A stretch of 21,649 nucleotides of DNA from DATIHK01 sp035480775 (GTDB taxonomy: Bacteria; Patescibacteriota; WWE3; UBA101185; UBA10185), in NCBI GenBank assembly GCA_035480775.1, contig DATIHK010000018.1:1-21649 (forward strand), in the 5' to 3' direction. The notes beneath the pieces are model-generated. The model saw only the letters and a program-made list of their open reading frames with translations, made no database searches and was not told where the DNA came from. The translations under genes were made by a program, and so were the position numbers. Positions 1 through 8,299 of the stretch are shown in pieces (positions within the stretch are counted from its first letter, which is position 1; the number at the start of each line of letters is the position of its first letter).

Positions 1-1
1 A

Positions 2-1048
2 TTTAAATTTAGGCGGGCTACAATTGCTCAGTTAGTCGAAAGGTTAGAGGCTATTTCTAAAAAAGAAAAGGCTAAAATTTCTAAAGAAGAATTAAAAAGA
101 ATTGCAGAAGCTTCTTTAGGAGGATTTAGAGATTCCGAAACACTTTTGCAGCAGGTAATAGAAGGTAATATATCTACTGATTCTATTTCTATGCTGGGAT
201 CTCGAAAAGATATCTCTAACTTTATTGAATTTTTAACAAGTTGTAACGCCGCTGCAGCCATAAAACAAATAAATGATGTGCTATCTGAAGGATTAGATCT
301 TAACGTTTGGTCGTCTGAATTACTTAAGTATTTGCGTGACTTGTTGTTAGTCAAAGCCAATGCCCATAATGACCTTGTAGATACTACTGAAGAGCTTATG
401 AATAACCTGCAAGCTCAAGCTCAAGCACTTGATTCAAACTATATTGTGCGCTTGCTAGAAGTTTTTATAAAAGCTCAAAATTTAATTAAAAGTTCTTTTA
501 TTCCTCAACTTCCGCTAGAAATGGCAGTAATCGAAATTTGTGGAGATGATAATAATTCTGAAGCTACTGGAGACTTACCAGAAATACCCAGACCCAAAGC
601 TACTGTGCAAAAAAATGATTCTCAACCTAAAGTACATATACATATCGATGAACCATCTCCGCCAAAAAAAGCTGCAAATATTGATTTTACTAAAATAGAA
701 CAAAGTTGGAATCAAGTTTTAACCAAAGTGCACAGCCTTAACAATTCAATCGTTGCTTTGCTAAAATCGGGTAAAGCAGTTGGAGTAGAAGGAGATGTCA
801 TTATTTTAGAAGTCTTTTACGCTTTTCATAAAGAGCGTCTTGAAAATCCCAAAAATAGAAATATGATAGAAACTGTTTTGAACGAAGTTTTTGGGCAAGA
901 TTTGAGCATAAAATGTATTGTTAGCGAAAATCGCCCAACTAAATCTGACCCACGTGAAGTAGGGGAGTTAACAGATTATAATGTAACTCTTCCTGCTCAC
1001 AGTGAAAACGCCTTGGATATTTTTGATGGTGGCTTGCCCCTAAAATAA
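2..1048 (+). CDS. dnaX: DNA polymerase III subunit gamma/tau, 3' part (left end outside window)
   Basis: Clamp-loader subunit that helps load the sliding clamp in the replisome. The reading frame is open from base 2 to the TAA at 1046-1048, so the N-terminal ATPase P-loop portion lies upstream; 348 codons are visible. The first residues (FKFRRATIAQLVERLEAI, then EEL..IAEASLGGFRDSETLLQQ) match the lid of the DnaX AAA+ module, including the sensor-2 type GG(F/L)RD segment. A helical collar domain follows (about residues 75-180), then a Pro/Lys-rich linker, then a C-terminal domain ending before an acidic tail. The TTG at 146 is internal, not a start. recR starts 6 nt downstream, the classic dnaX-recR pairing. 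I see no slippery A-run in the visible part, but the region that carries it in E. coli cannot be judged here. Confidence 0.93.
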   Translation, partial: FKFRRATIAQLVERLEAISKKEKAKISKEELKRIAEASLGGFRDSETLLQQVIEGNISTDSISMLGSRKDISNFIEFLTSCNAAAAIKQINDVLSEGLDLNVWSSELLKYLRDLLLVKANAHNDLVDTTEELMNNLQAQAQALDSNYIVRLLEVFIKAQNLIKSSFIPQLPLEMAVIEICGDDNNSEATGDLPEIPRPKATVQKNDSQPKVHIHIDEPSPPKKAANIDFTKIEQSWNQVLTKVHSLNNSIVALLKSGKAVGVEGDVIILEVFYAFHKERLENPKNRNMIETVLNEVFGQDLSIKCIVSENRPTKSDPREVGELTDYNVTLPAHSENALDIFDGGLPLK

Positions 1049-1054
1049 TTGAAT

Positions 1055-1663
1055 ATGAAAATTCCAAAATCAATAGCTAAATTAATAGATTCATTTGAAA
1101 GGCTCCCGGGCATCGGTCCGAAGACTGCACAAAGGCTAACTTTTTATATGCTGCATTTTCCGCAAGAAGAGCTCGATCGCTTTGCCGAAGCTTTGCAAAC
1201 TTTAAAAACAAGTACAAAGATTTGTAGAATTTGTAAAAATGTTGGAGAAGAAGAAGTTTGCAGTATTTGCAGTGACTTAGACCGTAATCAAAATTTAATT
1301 GCCGTTGTAGCTAGTCCGCTAGACGTTTTTGCTCTAGAAAAAACAGGTTACAAAGGTGTTTATCACGTTTTGCACGGAGTAATTGATCCGTTAAATAACA
1401 TAGGCCCTGACGAAATTTTTATAAACGAACTAATTAATCGTTTAAAAGATAAAAGCTCAGTCGAAATAATACTAGCTACAAATACAAGTATGGAAGGTGA
1501 ATCTACAGCTATGTATATTGTCAAACTTATTCGAGATCAAGGATATGGAGAAGATCAAGTTACTATTACCCGAATTGCCCGCGGTTTACCTGTCGGAGGC
1601 GAAATTGAGTACGCGGATGATAATACATTGAATCGCGCACTTGAAGGACGCCTGAAAGTATAA
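1055..1663 (+). CDS. recR: Recombination mediator protein RecR
   Basis: RecR acts with RecO/RecF to load RecA at gaps in DNA. The 202-residue product has the family architecture: a helix-hairpin-helix near the N-terminus (LPGIGPKTAQRL), a four-cysteine zinc finger (CRIC followed by CSIC), a Toprim domain with the acidic residues around VVASPLDVFALE and NTSMEGE, and a C-terminal TRIARGLPVGGEIEYAD segment typical of RecR. Length is normal for the family. I chose the ATG at 1055 rather than the in-frame TTG at 1049 because RecR proteins usually begin within a few residues of the first helix. A TAAAAT box at 1041-1046 could give a near-leaderless transcript, but read-through from dnaX is the simpler view. 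Confidence 0.95.
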   Translation: MKIPKSIAKLIDSFERLPGIGPKTAQRLTFYMLHFPQEELDRFAEALQTLKTSTKICRICKNVGEEEVCSICSDLDRNQNLIAVVASPLDVFALEKTGYKGVYHVLHGVIDPLNNIGPDEIFINELINRLKDKSSVEIILATNTSMEGESTAMYIVKLIRDQGYGEDQVTITRIARGLPVGGEIEYADDNTLNRALEGRLKV

Positions 1664-1681
1664 TATTTATACAATGTGTAG

Positions 1682-1687
1682 TAGAAT
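1682..1687 (+). promoter_or_regulatory. Putative -10 box of a leaderless cysS promoter
   Basis: TAGAAT ends 6 nt before the cysS ATG, so transcription would start at or next to the start codon. No good -35 and no Shine-Dalgarno are visible. The call rests on the same spacing recurring before several other genes in the window. Confidence 0.5.
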
Positions 1688-1693
1688 ATCGGC

Positions 1694-3085
1694 ATGGCTT
1701 TAAGAGTTTACAACTCACTTACTAAAAAAACCGAAGATTTTGTACCTCAAAATCCTGCGACAATTAGTATGTATCTTTGTGGACCAACTGTTTACGATTT
1801 TGTAACTATTGGAAATTTCAGAACCTACACTTTAGGCGATTTAGTATACAGAACATTGGTTTTTGATGGCTATAAAGTTCGCTACATCATGAATTTTACA
1901 GATGTAGGGCATTTAACTGGTGATAATTTGGGTGATGCTGATACCGGAACCGATCGAAGTGAACTCGCCGCCGAACGAGAAGGCAAAAGTGCTCGAGATA
2001 TAGCCAATTATTATATTGCAGATTTTGAAAAGGCCTCTGAAAAGCTTAATTTACTCAGACCAACCAAATATACCAGAGCTACAGATTATATTCGTGAACA
2101 AATAGACTTAGTAAAGTCTCTTGAACGCAAAGGTTTTACCTATAGAACGTCTGATGGCATTTATTTTGATACCTCCAAATTTAAAAAGTATGGTGAGTTG
2201 TCTGGTTACACTCCAGAAAGTGTGATGGAAGGTGCTCGCGTTGAACCTAATCCAGAAAAAAAGCATCCAACTGATTTTGCACTTTGGAAATATTCTCCAA
2301 CTGATAAAACACGTTGGCAAGAATGGGATTCTCCATGGGGAAGGGGATTTCCTGGTTGGCATATAGAGTGTTCTGCTATGGCGATGAAAGAGCTAGGCGA
2401 GACACTTGATCTACATTTAGGTGGCGAAGATTTAAAAATGATTCACCATCAAAATGAAATTGCTCAAAGCGAATGTTCTACAGGAAAAGAGTATGTCAAA
2501 TATTGGATGCATGGAGCTTTTTTGCAAGTTGACGGTGGGCGTATGGGCAAGAGTTTAGGGAATGCCTACACAGTAGCAGATGTCGAAGCTAAATCTTTTT
2601 CACCTATTGCTTTGAGATATTTTTATTTAACAGCTCATTATCGCGCTAAGCTCAATTTTACTTGGGAAGGTCTTCAAGGGGCTCAAGCATCCCTAAAAAA
2701 ACTCCAAGATTTGATTGGAAGTTACGAAGAATCTGAAAACGGCGAGCTCGATGCCAGATGGTATGAACGCTTTGCAGATGCTATCAATGACGATGTGAAT
2801 ATGCCAAAAGCTCTTGCTGTGGTTTGGGATATGCTAAAAAGTGATATTCCAGAAAACAATAAAGTTAAGACAATTCTTAAATTTGACGAAGTTTTAGGAC
2901 TTAAACTTGAAAACAATGTTGGTTATGAAGTTCCACAAAAAGTACATGATTTAGCAAAAACCCGTTTACAATATCGCCGCAACGGTATCTGGGACAAAGC
3001 TGATTTAATTAGACGCGAAATCGAAGAATTAGGTTTTATAGTAGAAGATGTTGGAATAACTTACAAACTAAAAAGAAGCCACTAA
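1694..3085 (+). CDS. cysS: Cysteinyl-tRNA synthetase
   Basis: Charges tRNA-Cys with cysteine in the cytoplasm. The 463-residue protein has the class I fold signatures of CysRS: the N-terminal zinc-ligand cysteine in LCGPTVYD (residue 29), the HIGH-type motif, the second zinc cysteine in GWHIECSAMA, the HHQNE ligand segment, and a KMSKS-type loop RMGKSLGN. A helical DALR-type region and a short C-terminal anticodon-binding region follow, ending ITYKLKRSH. The HIGH-type motif reads TIGN at residues 38-41, so the first histidine found in most family members appears to be threonine. The start is the ATG at 1694, 30 nt after recR, with a leaderless-type -10. The gene converges on the surface-protein gene with 2 nt between the two stops and no obvious terminator. 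Confidence 0.95.
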   Translation: MALRVYNSLTKKTEDFVPQNPATISMYLCGPTVYDFVTIGNFRTYTLGDLVYRTLVFDGYKVRYIMNFTDVGHLTGDNLGDADTGTDRSELAAEREGKSARDIANYYIADFEKASEKLNLLRPTKYTRATDYIREQIDLVKSLERKGFTYRTSDGIYFDTSKFKKYGELSGYTPESVMEGARVEPNPEKKHPTDFALWKYSPTDKTRWQEWDSPWGRGFPGWHIECSAMAMKELGETLDLHLGGEDLKMIHHQNEIAQSECSTGKEYVKYWMHGAFLQVDGGRMGKSLGNAYTVADVEAKSFSPIALRYFYLTAHYRAKLNFTWEGLQGAQASLKKLQDLIGSYEESENGELDARWYERFADAINDDVNMPKALAVVWDMLKSDIPENNKVKTILKFDEVLGLKLENNVGYEVPQKVHDLAKTRLQYRRNGIWDKADLIRREIEELGFIVEDVGITYKLKRSH

Positions 3086-3087
3086 CT

Positions 3088-5037
3088 TTAATTACTAGAT
3101 TTCCACGTTACTGCATAACTTCCAAAAGAATTTCTTAGATTTATTGCATATTTTGGTTCGTAATAAAAGCTTTCAGAAGGAGTAGTACTGTTATTAGTTC
3201 CTTGAAGAGTGCGTTGTAGATGAAAAACATTCGCAGAATAAACTCCATATAAATTAAGCGTCGGAGTAGCTTCATCTTGATTAATATCATAGGCTGTATA
3301 GAAATCTCCATCAGTCATTATTGCAGCTTTTACTGTTGTTACGGCTTTTGCAATACTAACTTTACCTTTTACTATAAATAAAGCTGTAGAATTTGCAGCT
3401 ATAGAAATATTGGTGCTAATTGTCAAATCACCATTTACAAACACAATTTGATTAAACGTTGAAGTAGTATACCCGCTGGGTAAGCTGCTAATTGTGTAGC
3501 CATTGTTAATTAAATAAGTTCCAGTAGTTGCTGGCAGACTGGCTACGGTAGTTTTACTTTTTAAAGAAGTAGAAAATTTGTTGTAATCCCAGGTTGTTGG
3601 AAGTGTTTCAGCATTTTTGACTACCCAATTGTCGCTCGAAGAGAAAAAGCTCACATTTCCCCCTTGAGCTTCTATTAAGCCATCCGTATTGTCCAAACCA
3701 GGATCAGAAATCATACTTATATCAAAGTTTGATCTCACAACCCCATTATTAGATAGCTGAATCCACGGACCATTTATACACAAATCTTTTGAAGCGAAAT
3801 TGCCGGCCATATCTTCTGCATAAAATCGCACAGTCTTACAAACTTTCCAATTGTCGTTACAGAAGTCTGTTTTTTGTGTCAGCAAATACGCCGTATTTGA
3901 GCCAGGTGGAATTGAAGGAGACGATAATGAAGTCCAGGTATCTGGTAGCCAGGTGGTATTACATTTTATTAAATCAGTGTATCTTCCAAACCCAGGTTGA
4001 GTATCTGTATGGTATTGATATTTATTTGTAGCAGCTGCCAGACCAGATGTTGCATCATCAACATTTGTGTAAACATATAGCTCGTGATCAGATCCTCCTT
4101 GTCCTCTGTAAGCTCCTGAATTTGCCCAATTTCCTGGTGGCGTTTGATCTAGTTTAAAGCTAATACAGTTTTTTATTGTGCCTGTGCAACTATGAGTTTC
4201 GGCGTTTCCGACATTGTCGACGCTGTAAAACTCGAAAGTATGAGCTGCATTATCAGATGCAATGGTAACAGAAGTCGTAGCAGATGTTGAACTTGAGTTG
4301 ATTGTTGCGGCATCAATCCATAAACTTCCTGAGCCTCCATATCCTATATCAATATAAACTCCGATTGCATCAGCTACGTTGACAGTAAATGAGGTAGATA
4401 ATCTTGTCCAATCATTTGTTCCGGTGAGTGTCGAGCTTTGGGATACCAAGGTGTAGTTGTAGTGTCCATTTCCAGCTAAAGAAACAGCATATATACTAAA
4501 ATATGCTGTGCTACTTAGATTTAGTGTTTTAAGCCACACTGAAGCCGACATGTTTTGATAAGGAGTTGTGACTGCAAAATAATTCATATCATTTAGTCCG
4601 TGCCAATTTCCTCCCGGAGCCACAATTGAAACAGAAGCGACACTATAGCCTGGAGCATAGTTAGAAGTATCTTGGGTATAGACTCCGGCTGAATCTGATT
4701 TGGTTGCGTCCCATTTATCTACGCCTGTTTCAGAAGAAGATCCAATTTCAAATGATGGATTTTGTACTAAATTTAAAGTATCCGAATAATGAGTATTTTG
4801 CCAAGCTCCTGAATCTATACGATACCAAATATCTTGTACTCCACTTTCTAAATCAGTTGCACTGAGGTCAAATTTTACAGGAGTAATATACCAGCCATTA
4901 TTACCATTGGGACTCGAAGGTGTCTGCACGTATGTAGTAGTTGGTGGTGTGGTGTCTAGAGCATGCGCATTGTGTGTATAAGCTACAAATGTAATGAGTA
5001 GTAGTGCTAGAAAAGTAATTAATCTTATTTTGAGCAT
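3088..5037 (-). CDS. Secreted multidomain surface protein with Ig-like and carbohydrate-binding-like modules
   Basis: The protein begins with a clear signal peptide (hydrophobic LITFLALLLITFVAY, cleavage likely after AHA near residue 27), so it is exported. Residues about 29-88 start an Ig-like repeat of the type with DLESGVQDIWYRID, and the same repeat seems to resume at about 252-282 (TIASDNAAHTFEFYSVDN). In between, residues about 89-250 look like a jelly-roll carbohydrate-binding module (NPSFE near the start, LWIDAATI at the end). A middle Cys-containing region follows. The C-terminal ~200 residues hold a repetitive beta-rich region (VFVNGDLTIS, ALFIVKGKVSIA) that I recall from CPR surface proteins. 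No C-terminal membrane helix or sorting signal is seen. I chose the second of two adjacent ATGs (5037) because it lies 7 nt after TATTAT; 5040 is the alternative. The ligand is unknown. Confidence 0.85.
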   Translation of the reverse strand: MLKIRLITFLALLLITFVAYTHNAHALDTTPPTTTYVQTPSSPNGNNGWYITPVKFDLSATDLESGVQDIWYRIDSGAWQNTHYSDTLNLVQNPSFEIGSSSETGVDKWDATKSDSAGVYTQDTSNYAPGYSVASVSIVAPGGNWHGLNDMNYFAVTTPYQNMSASVWLKTLNLSSTAYFSIYAVSLAGNGHYNYTLVSQSSTLTGTNDWTRLSTSFTVNVADAIGVYIDIGYGGSGSLWIDAATINSSSTSATTSVTIASDNAAHTFEFYSVDNVGNAETHSCTGTIKNCISFKLDQTPPGNWANSGAYRGQGGSDHELYVYTNVDDATSGLAAATNKYQYHTDTQPGFGRYTDLIKCNTTWLPDTWTSLSSPSIPPGSNTAYLLTQKTDFCNDNWKVCKTVRFYAEDMAGNFASKDLCINGPWIQLSNNGVVRSNFDISMISDPGLDNTDGLIEAQGGNVSFFSSSDNWVVKNAETLPTTWDYNKFSTSLKSKTTVASLPATTGTYLINNGYTISSLPSGYTTSTFNQIVFVNGDLTISTNISIAANSTALFIVKGKVSIAKAVTTVKAAIMTDGDFYTAYDINQDEATPTLNLYGVYSANVFHLQRTLQGTNNSTTPSESFYYEPKYAINLRNSFGSYAVTWKSSN

Positions 5038-5044
5038 CATCTAT

Positions 5045-5050
5045 ATAATA
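5045..5050 (-). promoter_or_regulatory. Putative -10 box for the surface-protein gene
   Basis: On the minus strand TATTAT lies 4 nt before the first ATG and 7 nt before the second. A TTTAAA about 17 nt further upstream could be a weak -35. The 80-bp gap to the divergent MFS gene holds both promoters and a run of seven T at 5064-5070. Confidence 0.5.
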
Positions 5051-5107
5051 GTCGATTTGTCGGTTTTTTTAAAGTGACTGTCGACCAATTTATTAAGAAT
5101 AAAATGC

Positions 5108-5113
5108 TATAAT
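5108..5113 (+). promoter_or_regulatory. Putative -10 box of a leaderless MFS promoter
   Basis: A perfect TATAAT ends 7 nt before the ATG at 5121. There is no Shine-Dalgarno, so a leaderless transcript is the likely reading. No convincing -35 is present. Confidence 0.6.
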
Positions 5114-5120
5114 AATCGTC

Positions 5121-6302
5121 ATGCTTAAAAACAAAAATTTACTTATCATCGCGCTTATAGCTCTCGTCAATATGCTTGGATACGGCATTATTATTCCTAT
5201 TTTATATGCTTATTCTAAAAAATTTGGATTATCAGATTTTCAAAATGGATTATTATTTGCTATTTTTTCTGTGTGTCAGTTCATTTCCACACCTATTATT
5301 GGTCGAATGTCCGATAAATATGGGCGTAAGCCTTTGCTTTTGATTTCTATTATCGGAACTGCTGTTTCATTTTTTGTAATGGCCTTTGCGCCTAATTTTT
5401 GGTTTTTATTTTTAGCAAGAGCACTAGATGGATTGACAGCAGGGAACATTCCGGTTGCATTTGCAGTAATCTCAGATTCAACTGAACCAAAAGATCGCGC
5501 TAAAGCATTTGGATTAGTAGGCTCGGCTTTGAGTTTTGGATTTATTTTTGGCCCGGCAATTTCAGCGCTAACTGTTGGATTTGGCCAAGGAATTCCTTTT
5601 ATTATTGCTGGATTAGTAACAGTGGTCGCCGTTATTCTAACCTGGTTGTATTTACCTGAAACAAATACCCACATGGGAGAAGTTCAAAAAGGCAAATTAT
5701 TCGATTTTCCAAAGTTGTGGCATACATTATTTGAACCTAATTTAGGCGCTACATTCTTGATCTCATTGGTATTCTTTTTGGCTTTTTCGTGCGCCATTAT
5801 TTACGGATTTCAGCCATTTACTCTAAATATTCTTAAGATCACTTCTCAACAAAATGCACTTTTATTTACAGTTTTCGGAGTTGTTGGGTTGATTTCACAG
5901 AACGTAGTTGTGCCTTATGTTTCCAAAAAATTAGGAATGCGCAAGTCTTTTTCGAGTGCCATACTTGTTACTTCAATGGCTTTTGTTTTTATGTTTTTCT
6001 CAAGAAATATTGAAATGTTTGTTATCGCTGCAATTATTATGGGAGTAGTGAACAGTTTAGTACAAACACTAATTCCAACTATATTGTCGCAAGAAGCAGA
6101 TCCTAGCTCACAAGGCTCTGTAATGGGTCTCAATGCATCGTATCAAAGTATTGGTATGATTATTGGTCCTATTTTAGGCGGAGTCGCTGCTACAGTTTCA
6201 ATTCCATTTACATTTTTAGTGGGAGCGGCGTTAGTTATGGTTTGTTTCTTTTTATCTTTTGGAGTTTTGCGCCCAGGAATTCACAAAGAATCGGCATTCT
6301 AG
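5121..6302 (+). CDS. Major facilitator superfamily transporter, drug-exporter-like
   Basis: Inner-membrane secondary transporter of 393 residues, the usual length for a 12-helix MFS protein. Hydrophobic segments repeat along the whole chain. The signature loop between helices 2 and 3 is present as GRMSDKYGRKPLL (about residues 63-75), and a Pro/Gly-rich stretch in the fifth helix (GSALSFGFIFGPAISAL) resembles motif C of the antiporter-type exporters. By family this suggests proton-coupled efflux of small molecules, similar to TetA-like or multidrug carriers; the substrate cannot be told from sequence. It stands alone, divergent from the surface-protein gene, with its own leaderless-type promoter, and ychF follows 15 nt later with its own -10 box. 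Confidence 0.88.
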   Translation: MLKNKNLLIIALIALVNMLGYGIIIPILYAYSKKFGLSDFQNGLLFAIFSVCQFISTPIIGRMSDKYGRKPLLLISIIGTAVSFFVMAFAPNFWFLFLARALDGLTAGNIPVAFAVISDSTEPKDRAKAFGLVGSALSFGFIFGPAISALTVGFGQGIPFIIAGLVTVVAVILTWLYLPETNTHMGEVQKGKLFDFPKLWHTLFEPNLGATFLISLVFFLAFSCAIIYGFQPFTLNILKITSQQNALLFTVFGVVGLISQNVVVPYVSKKLGMRKSFSSAILVTSMAFVFMFFSRNIEMFVIAAIIMGVVNSLVQTLIPTILSQEADPSSQGSVMGLNASYQSIGMIIGPILGGVAATVSIPFTFLVGAALVMVCFFLSFGVLRPGIHKESAF

Positions 6303-6305
6303 TGT

Positions 6306-6311
6306 TAAAAT
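6306..6311 (+). promoter_or_regulatory. Putative -10 box of a leaderless ychF promoter
   Basis: TAAAAT ends 6 nt before the ychF ATG, in the 15-nt gap after the MFS gene. There is no Shine-Dalgarno and no clear -35. Confidence 0.5.
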
Positions 6312-6317
6312 AGCGCT

Positions 6318-7409
6318 ATGAGTTTGGCTATTGGAATTGTTGGGCTACCCAACGTCGGAAAATCTACACTATTTAACGCTTTATTAAAACGTCAAGCGGC
6401 GCTCGCCGCTAATTATCCATTTGCAACAATTGAACCCAATGTTGGAGTAGTAGATGTACCTGATTTCAGGTTACTAAAGCTAGCTGAAATTGTTAAATCT
6501 GAATATGGTAGACAAGCTGGAGATAGGGAAGTGCCAGAAAAAATAATTCCGGCTACAGTTAAATTTTATGATATAGCTGGATTAGTAAAAGGTGCTTCGC
6601 AAGGCGAAGGTTTAGGAAATCAGTTTTTAAGTCATATTCGAGAAGTCGACGCAATTGTGCATGTCATTCGAGACTTTACTGACGAAAATGTTATTAGGGC
6701 TGGATCAGTATCTCCAAAAGAAGATATTGATATTATTAATACCGAGCTTATTTTGGCAGATTTACAAGTTCTAGATAAACGATATTCAAAAATTGAGCAA
6801 GATTTAAAGCGAAGCAAAAGTCCAGAAGATATTCGAAAGCTTGAGTTATACAAGCATATTAAAGAAGCTTTAGATAAAGGTTCTTTTCCGGTAATCGAAA
6901 CTGAAGACGACAAAGCTTTAATTGCCGATTTAAATTTGTTAACTCTCAAACCTATAATATATGTTTACAATATTTCAGAATCTGACTTAAAGCTTCATAC
7001 CGGGGGAGATGACATCATAAGACTTTCTGCCCAGATTGAGTCAGAACTTAGTTCATTTTCCGAAGAAGAAAAACAAGCGTACTTATCTGAACTTGGAATA
7101 ACCGAGAGTGGTTTAGACAAAGTTATAAAAAAAGGCTTTGATGTACTTGGTTTACAAACGTTTTTGACTGCCGGTCCAAAAGAAGTTCGAGCTTGGACTA
7201 TAAAAAAAGACGCTAAAGCACCTCAAGCTGCAGGCGCTATTCATACCGATTTTGAGCGGGGATTTATATCTGCCGAAATAATATCATTTGAAGATCTAAT
7301 TAAAGCAGGTGGTTGGAAAGTAGCCAAGGATAAAGGTCTAGTTAGAATAGAAGGTAAAAACTATACAATGCGTGACGGAGATGTAGTCGAGTTCAGGTTT
7401 AGTGTCTAA
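6318..7409 (+). CDS. ychF: Redox-regulated ATPase YchF (Obg-like)
   Basis: Universal Obg-family P-loop NTPase that associates with ribosomes and prefers ATP. The 363-residue protein matches the family length. Visible motifs are the P-loop GLPNVGKSTLFNAL at the N-terminus, switch I NYPFATIEPNVGVV, switch II DIAGLVKGASQGEGLGNQFL, and a G4 position reading NISES in place of the GTP-specific NKxD, as expected for YchF. The middle region is the coiled-coil insertion. The C-terminal ~85 residues are the TGS domain (FLTAGPKEVRAWTI..., ending MRDGDVVEFRFSV). The start is the ATG just after a leaderless-type -10 box. A 127-nt gap separates it from rpsF. Confidence 0.96.
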   Translation: MSLAIGIVGLPNVGKSTLFNALLKRQAALAANYPFATIEPNVGVVDVPDFRLLKLAEIVKSEYGRQAGDREVPEKIIPATVKFYDIAGLVKGASQGEGLGNQFLSHIREVDAIVHVIRDFTDENVIRAGSVSPKEDIDIINTELILADLQVLDKRYSKIEQDLKRSKSPEDIRKLELYKHIKEALDKGSFPVIETEDDKALIADLNLLTLKPIIYVYNISESDLKLHTGGDDIIRLSAQIESELSSFSEEEKQAYLSELGITESGLDKVIKKGFDVLGLQTFLTAGPKEVRAWTIKKDAKAPQAAGAIHTDFERGFISAEIISFEDLIKAGGWKVAKDKGLVRIEGKNYTMRDGDVVEFRFSV

Positions 7410-7467
7410 AAATGCATAGGGATCTTGATTTTATGCTGATTTTAGGTTACTATTCCCAAGCTTTTAG

Positions 7468-7504
7468 ATTGTCTAGTCAAAGTAGAGTATTTTATATAGA
7501 CAAT
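7468..7504. repeat. Inverted repeat upstream of rpsF
   Basis: ATTGTCTA (7468-7475) is followed after 21 nt by its exact inverse complement TAGACAAT (7497-7504). The right arm overlaps the rpsF -35 box (TAGACA). It could be an operator or a hairpin in a longer transcript; it could also be chance in AT-rich DNA. Confidence 0.4.
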
Positions 7505-7524
7505 TTGTAAGTAGTTTGTATAAT
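7497..7524 (+). promoter_or_regulatory. Promoter of the rpsF-ssb-rpsR operon
   Basis: TAGACA (7497-7502), a 16-nt spacer and a perfect TATAAT (7519-7524). The ATG is 12 nt after the -10, so the 5' untranslated region would be only a few bases long, too short for a classic S6:S18-binding leader. Confidence 0.65.
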
Positions 7525-7536
7525 TTCTTTAAATAT

Positions 7537-7818
7537 ATGTTTAAATACGAATTAATGACAATAGTAAAACAAAGCCAAGGCGAAGAAGGAGCTAAAACTC
7601 TTAATAACTCAGTTAAAGAATTAATTGAGGGAGCACAAGGCAAATTAATAGACGAAGTTTTTATGGGTAAAAGAAAATTTGCCTATGAAATCAAGCACGA
7701 TAAAGATGGTTTTTACAATTTAGTTCATTTTGAAATGAATTCCGATGGATTAGAAAAGTTTACAGAAAAGTTGAGCCGTGTAAATGGCTTAGTTAGATAT
7801 TTAATTACCGCCGATTGA
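7537..7818 (+). CDS. rpsF: 30S ribosomal protein bS6
   Basis: Small-subunit protein that binds the 16S central domain as a heterodimer with bS18. The product is 93 residues, the usual length. It begins MFKYELMTIV, the typical S6 opening strand, and ends with the conserved strand around SRVNGLVRYLITAD. The middle matches the family pattern MGKRKFAYEIK.KDGFYNLVHFEM. An in-frame TTG at 7516 exists but lies in the -10 box, and the S6 N-terminus is fixed by homology at the ATG 7537. It leads the conserved rpsF-ssb-rpsR operon; ssb starts 16 nt after its TGA stop. Confidence 0.95.
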   Translation: MFKYELMTIVKQSQGEEGAKTLNNSVKELIEGAQGKLIDEVFMGKRKFAYEIKHDKDGFYNLVHFEMNSDGLEKFTEKLSRVNGLVRYLITAD

Positions 7819-7834
7819 AGCGGGGGAGGAAATT

Positions 7835-8299
7835 ATGTCGAGAAGTGTAAATAAAGTTATTTTAATTGGAAACTTAACCAGAGATCCTGAATTGAGATAC
7901 ACTCCACAGGGAAATGCTGTTGCTAGTTTTGTAATTGCAACAAATCGTGAATGGAATGTAGATGGCAATAAAAAAGAAGCAGTAGATTTTCATAATGTAG
8001 TCGCCTGGAATAAACTTGGTGAGCTTTGTGGCCAATTATTAGCCAAAGGTTCAAAAGCTTATGTTGAAGGCAGACTGCAAACTAGAGATTGGACCGATAC
8101 AGAAGGTAAGAAAAGATATAAAACAGAAGTTGTTATTGATGAGATGATCATATTAGTGAGCAAGAAAAATACAGGTGCTCCAACCGAAGAAACAACCGAA
8201 AACCCATCTTCAGGCGAAACAGTAGAAGAAAATTTAGATGATTTAAATCTTGATGAAGTATTAGGTCAAGATCTTGATACAAAAGGAACTACCGAATAA
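7835..8299 (+). CDS. ssb: Single-stranded DNA-binding protein
   Basis: Binds and protects single-stranded DNA in replication and repair. Residues about 1-110 form the OB fold with all common landmarks: VNKVILIGNLTRDPELRYTPQGNAV at the start (pattern over residues 5-29), FHNVVAWNKLGE, KGSKAYVEGRLQTRDW, and the strand TEVVIDEMIIL. The tail (about 111-154) is acidic and Thr/Ser/Glu-rich but ends DTKGTTE, without the DDDIPF-type tip that recruits partner proteins in most bacteria. A strong Shine-Dalgarno GGAGG sits 5 nt before the ATG, in contrast to the leaderless first genes. The stop overlaps the rpsR ATG by one base (TAATG), so the two are probably translationally coupled. Confidence 0.95.
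   Translation: MSRSVNKVILIGNLTRDPELRYTPQGNAVASFVIATNREWNVDGNKKEAVDFHNVVAWNKLGELCGQLLAKGSKAYVEGRLQTRDWTDTEGKKRYKTEVVIDEMIILVSKKNTGAPTEETTENPSSGETVEENLDDLNLDEVLGQDLDTKGTTE

Noticed and set aside
7410..7536. S6:S18-binding RNA leader before rpsF
   Set aside because: The best promoter gives only a few leader bases, and I could not find the expected motif in the upstream 127 nt.
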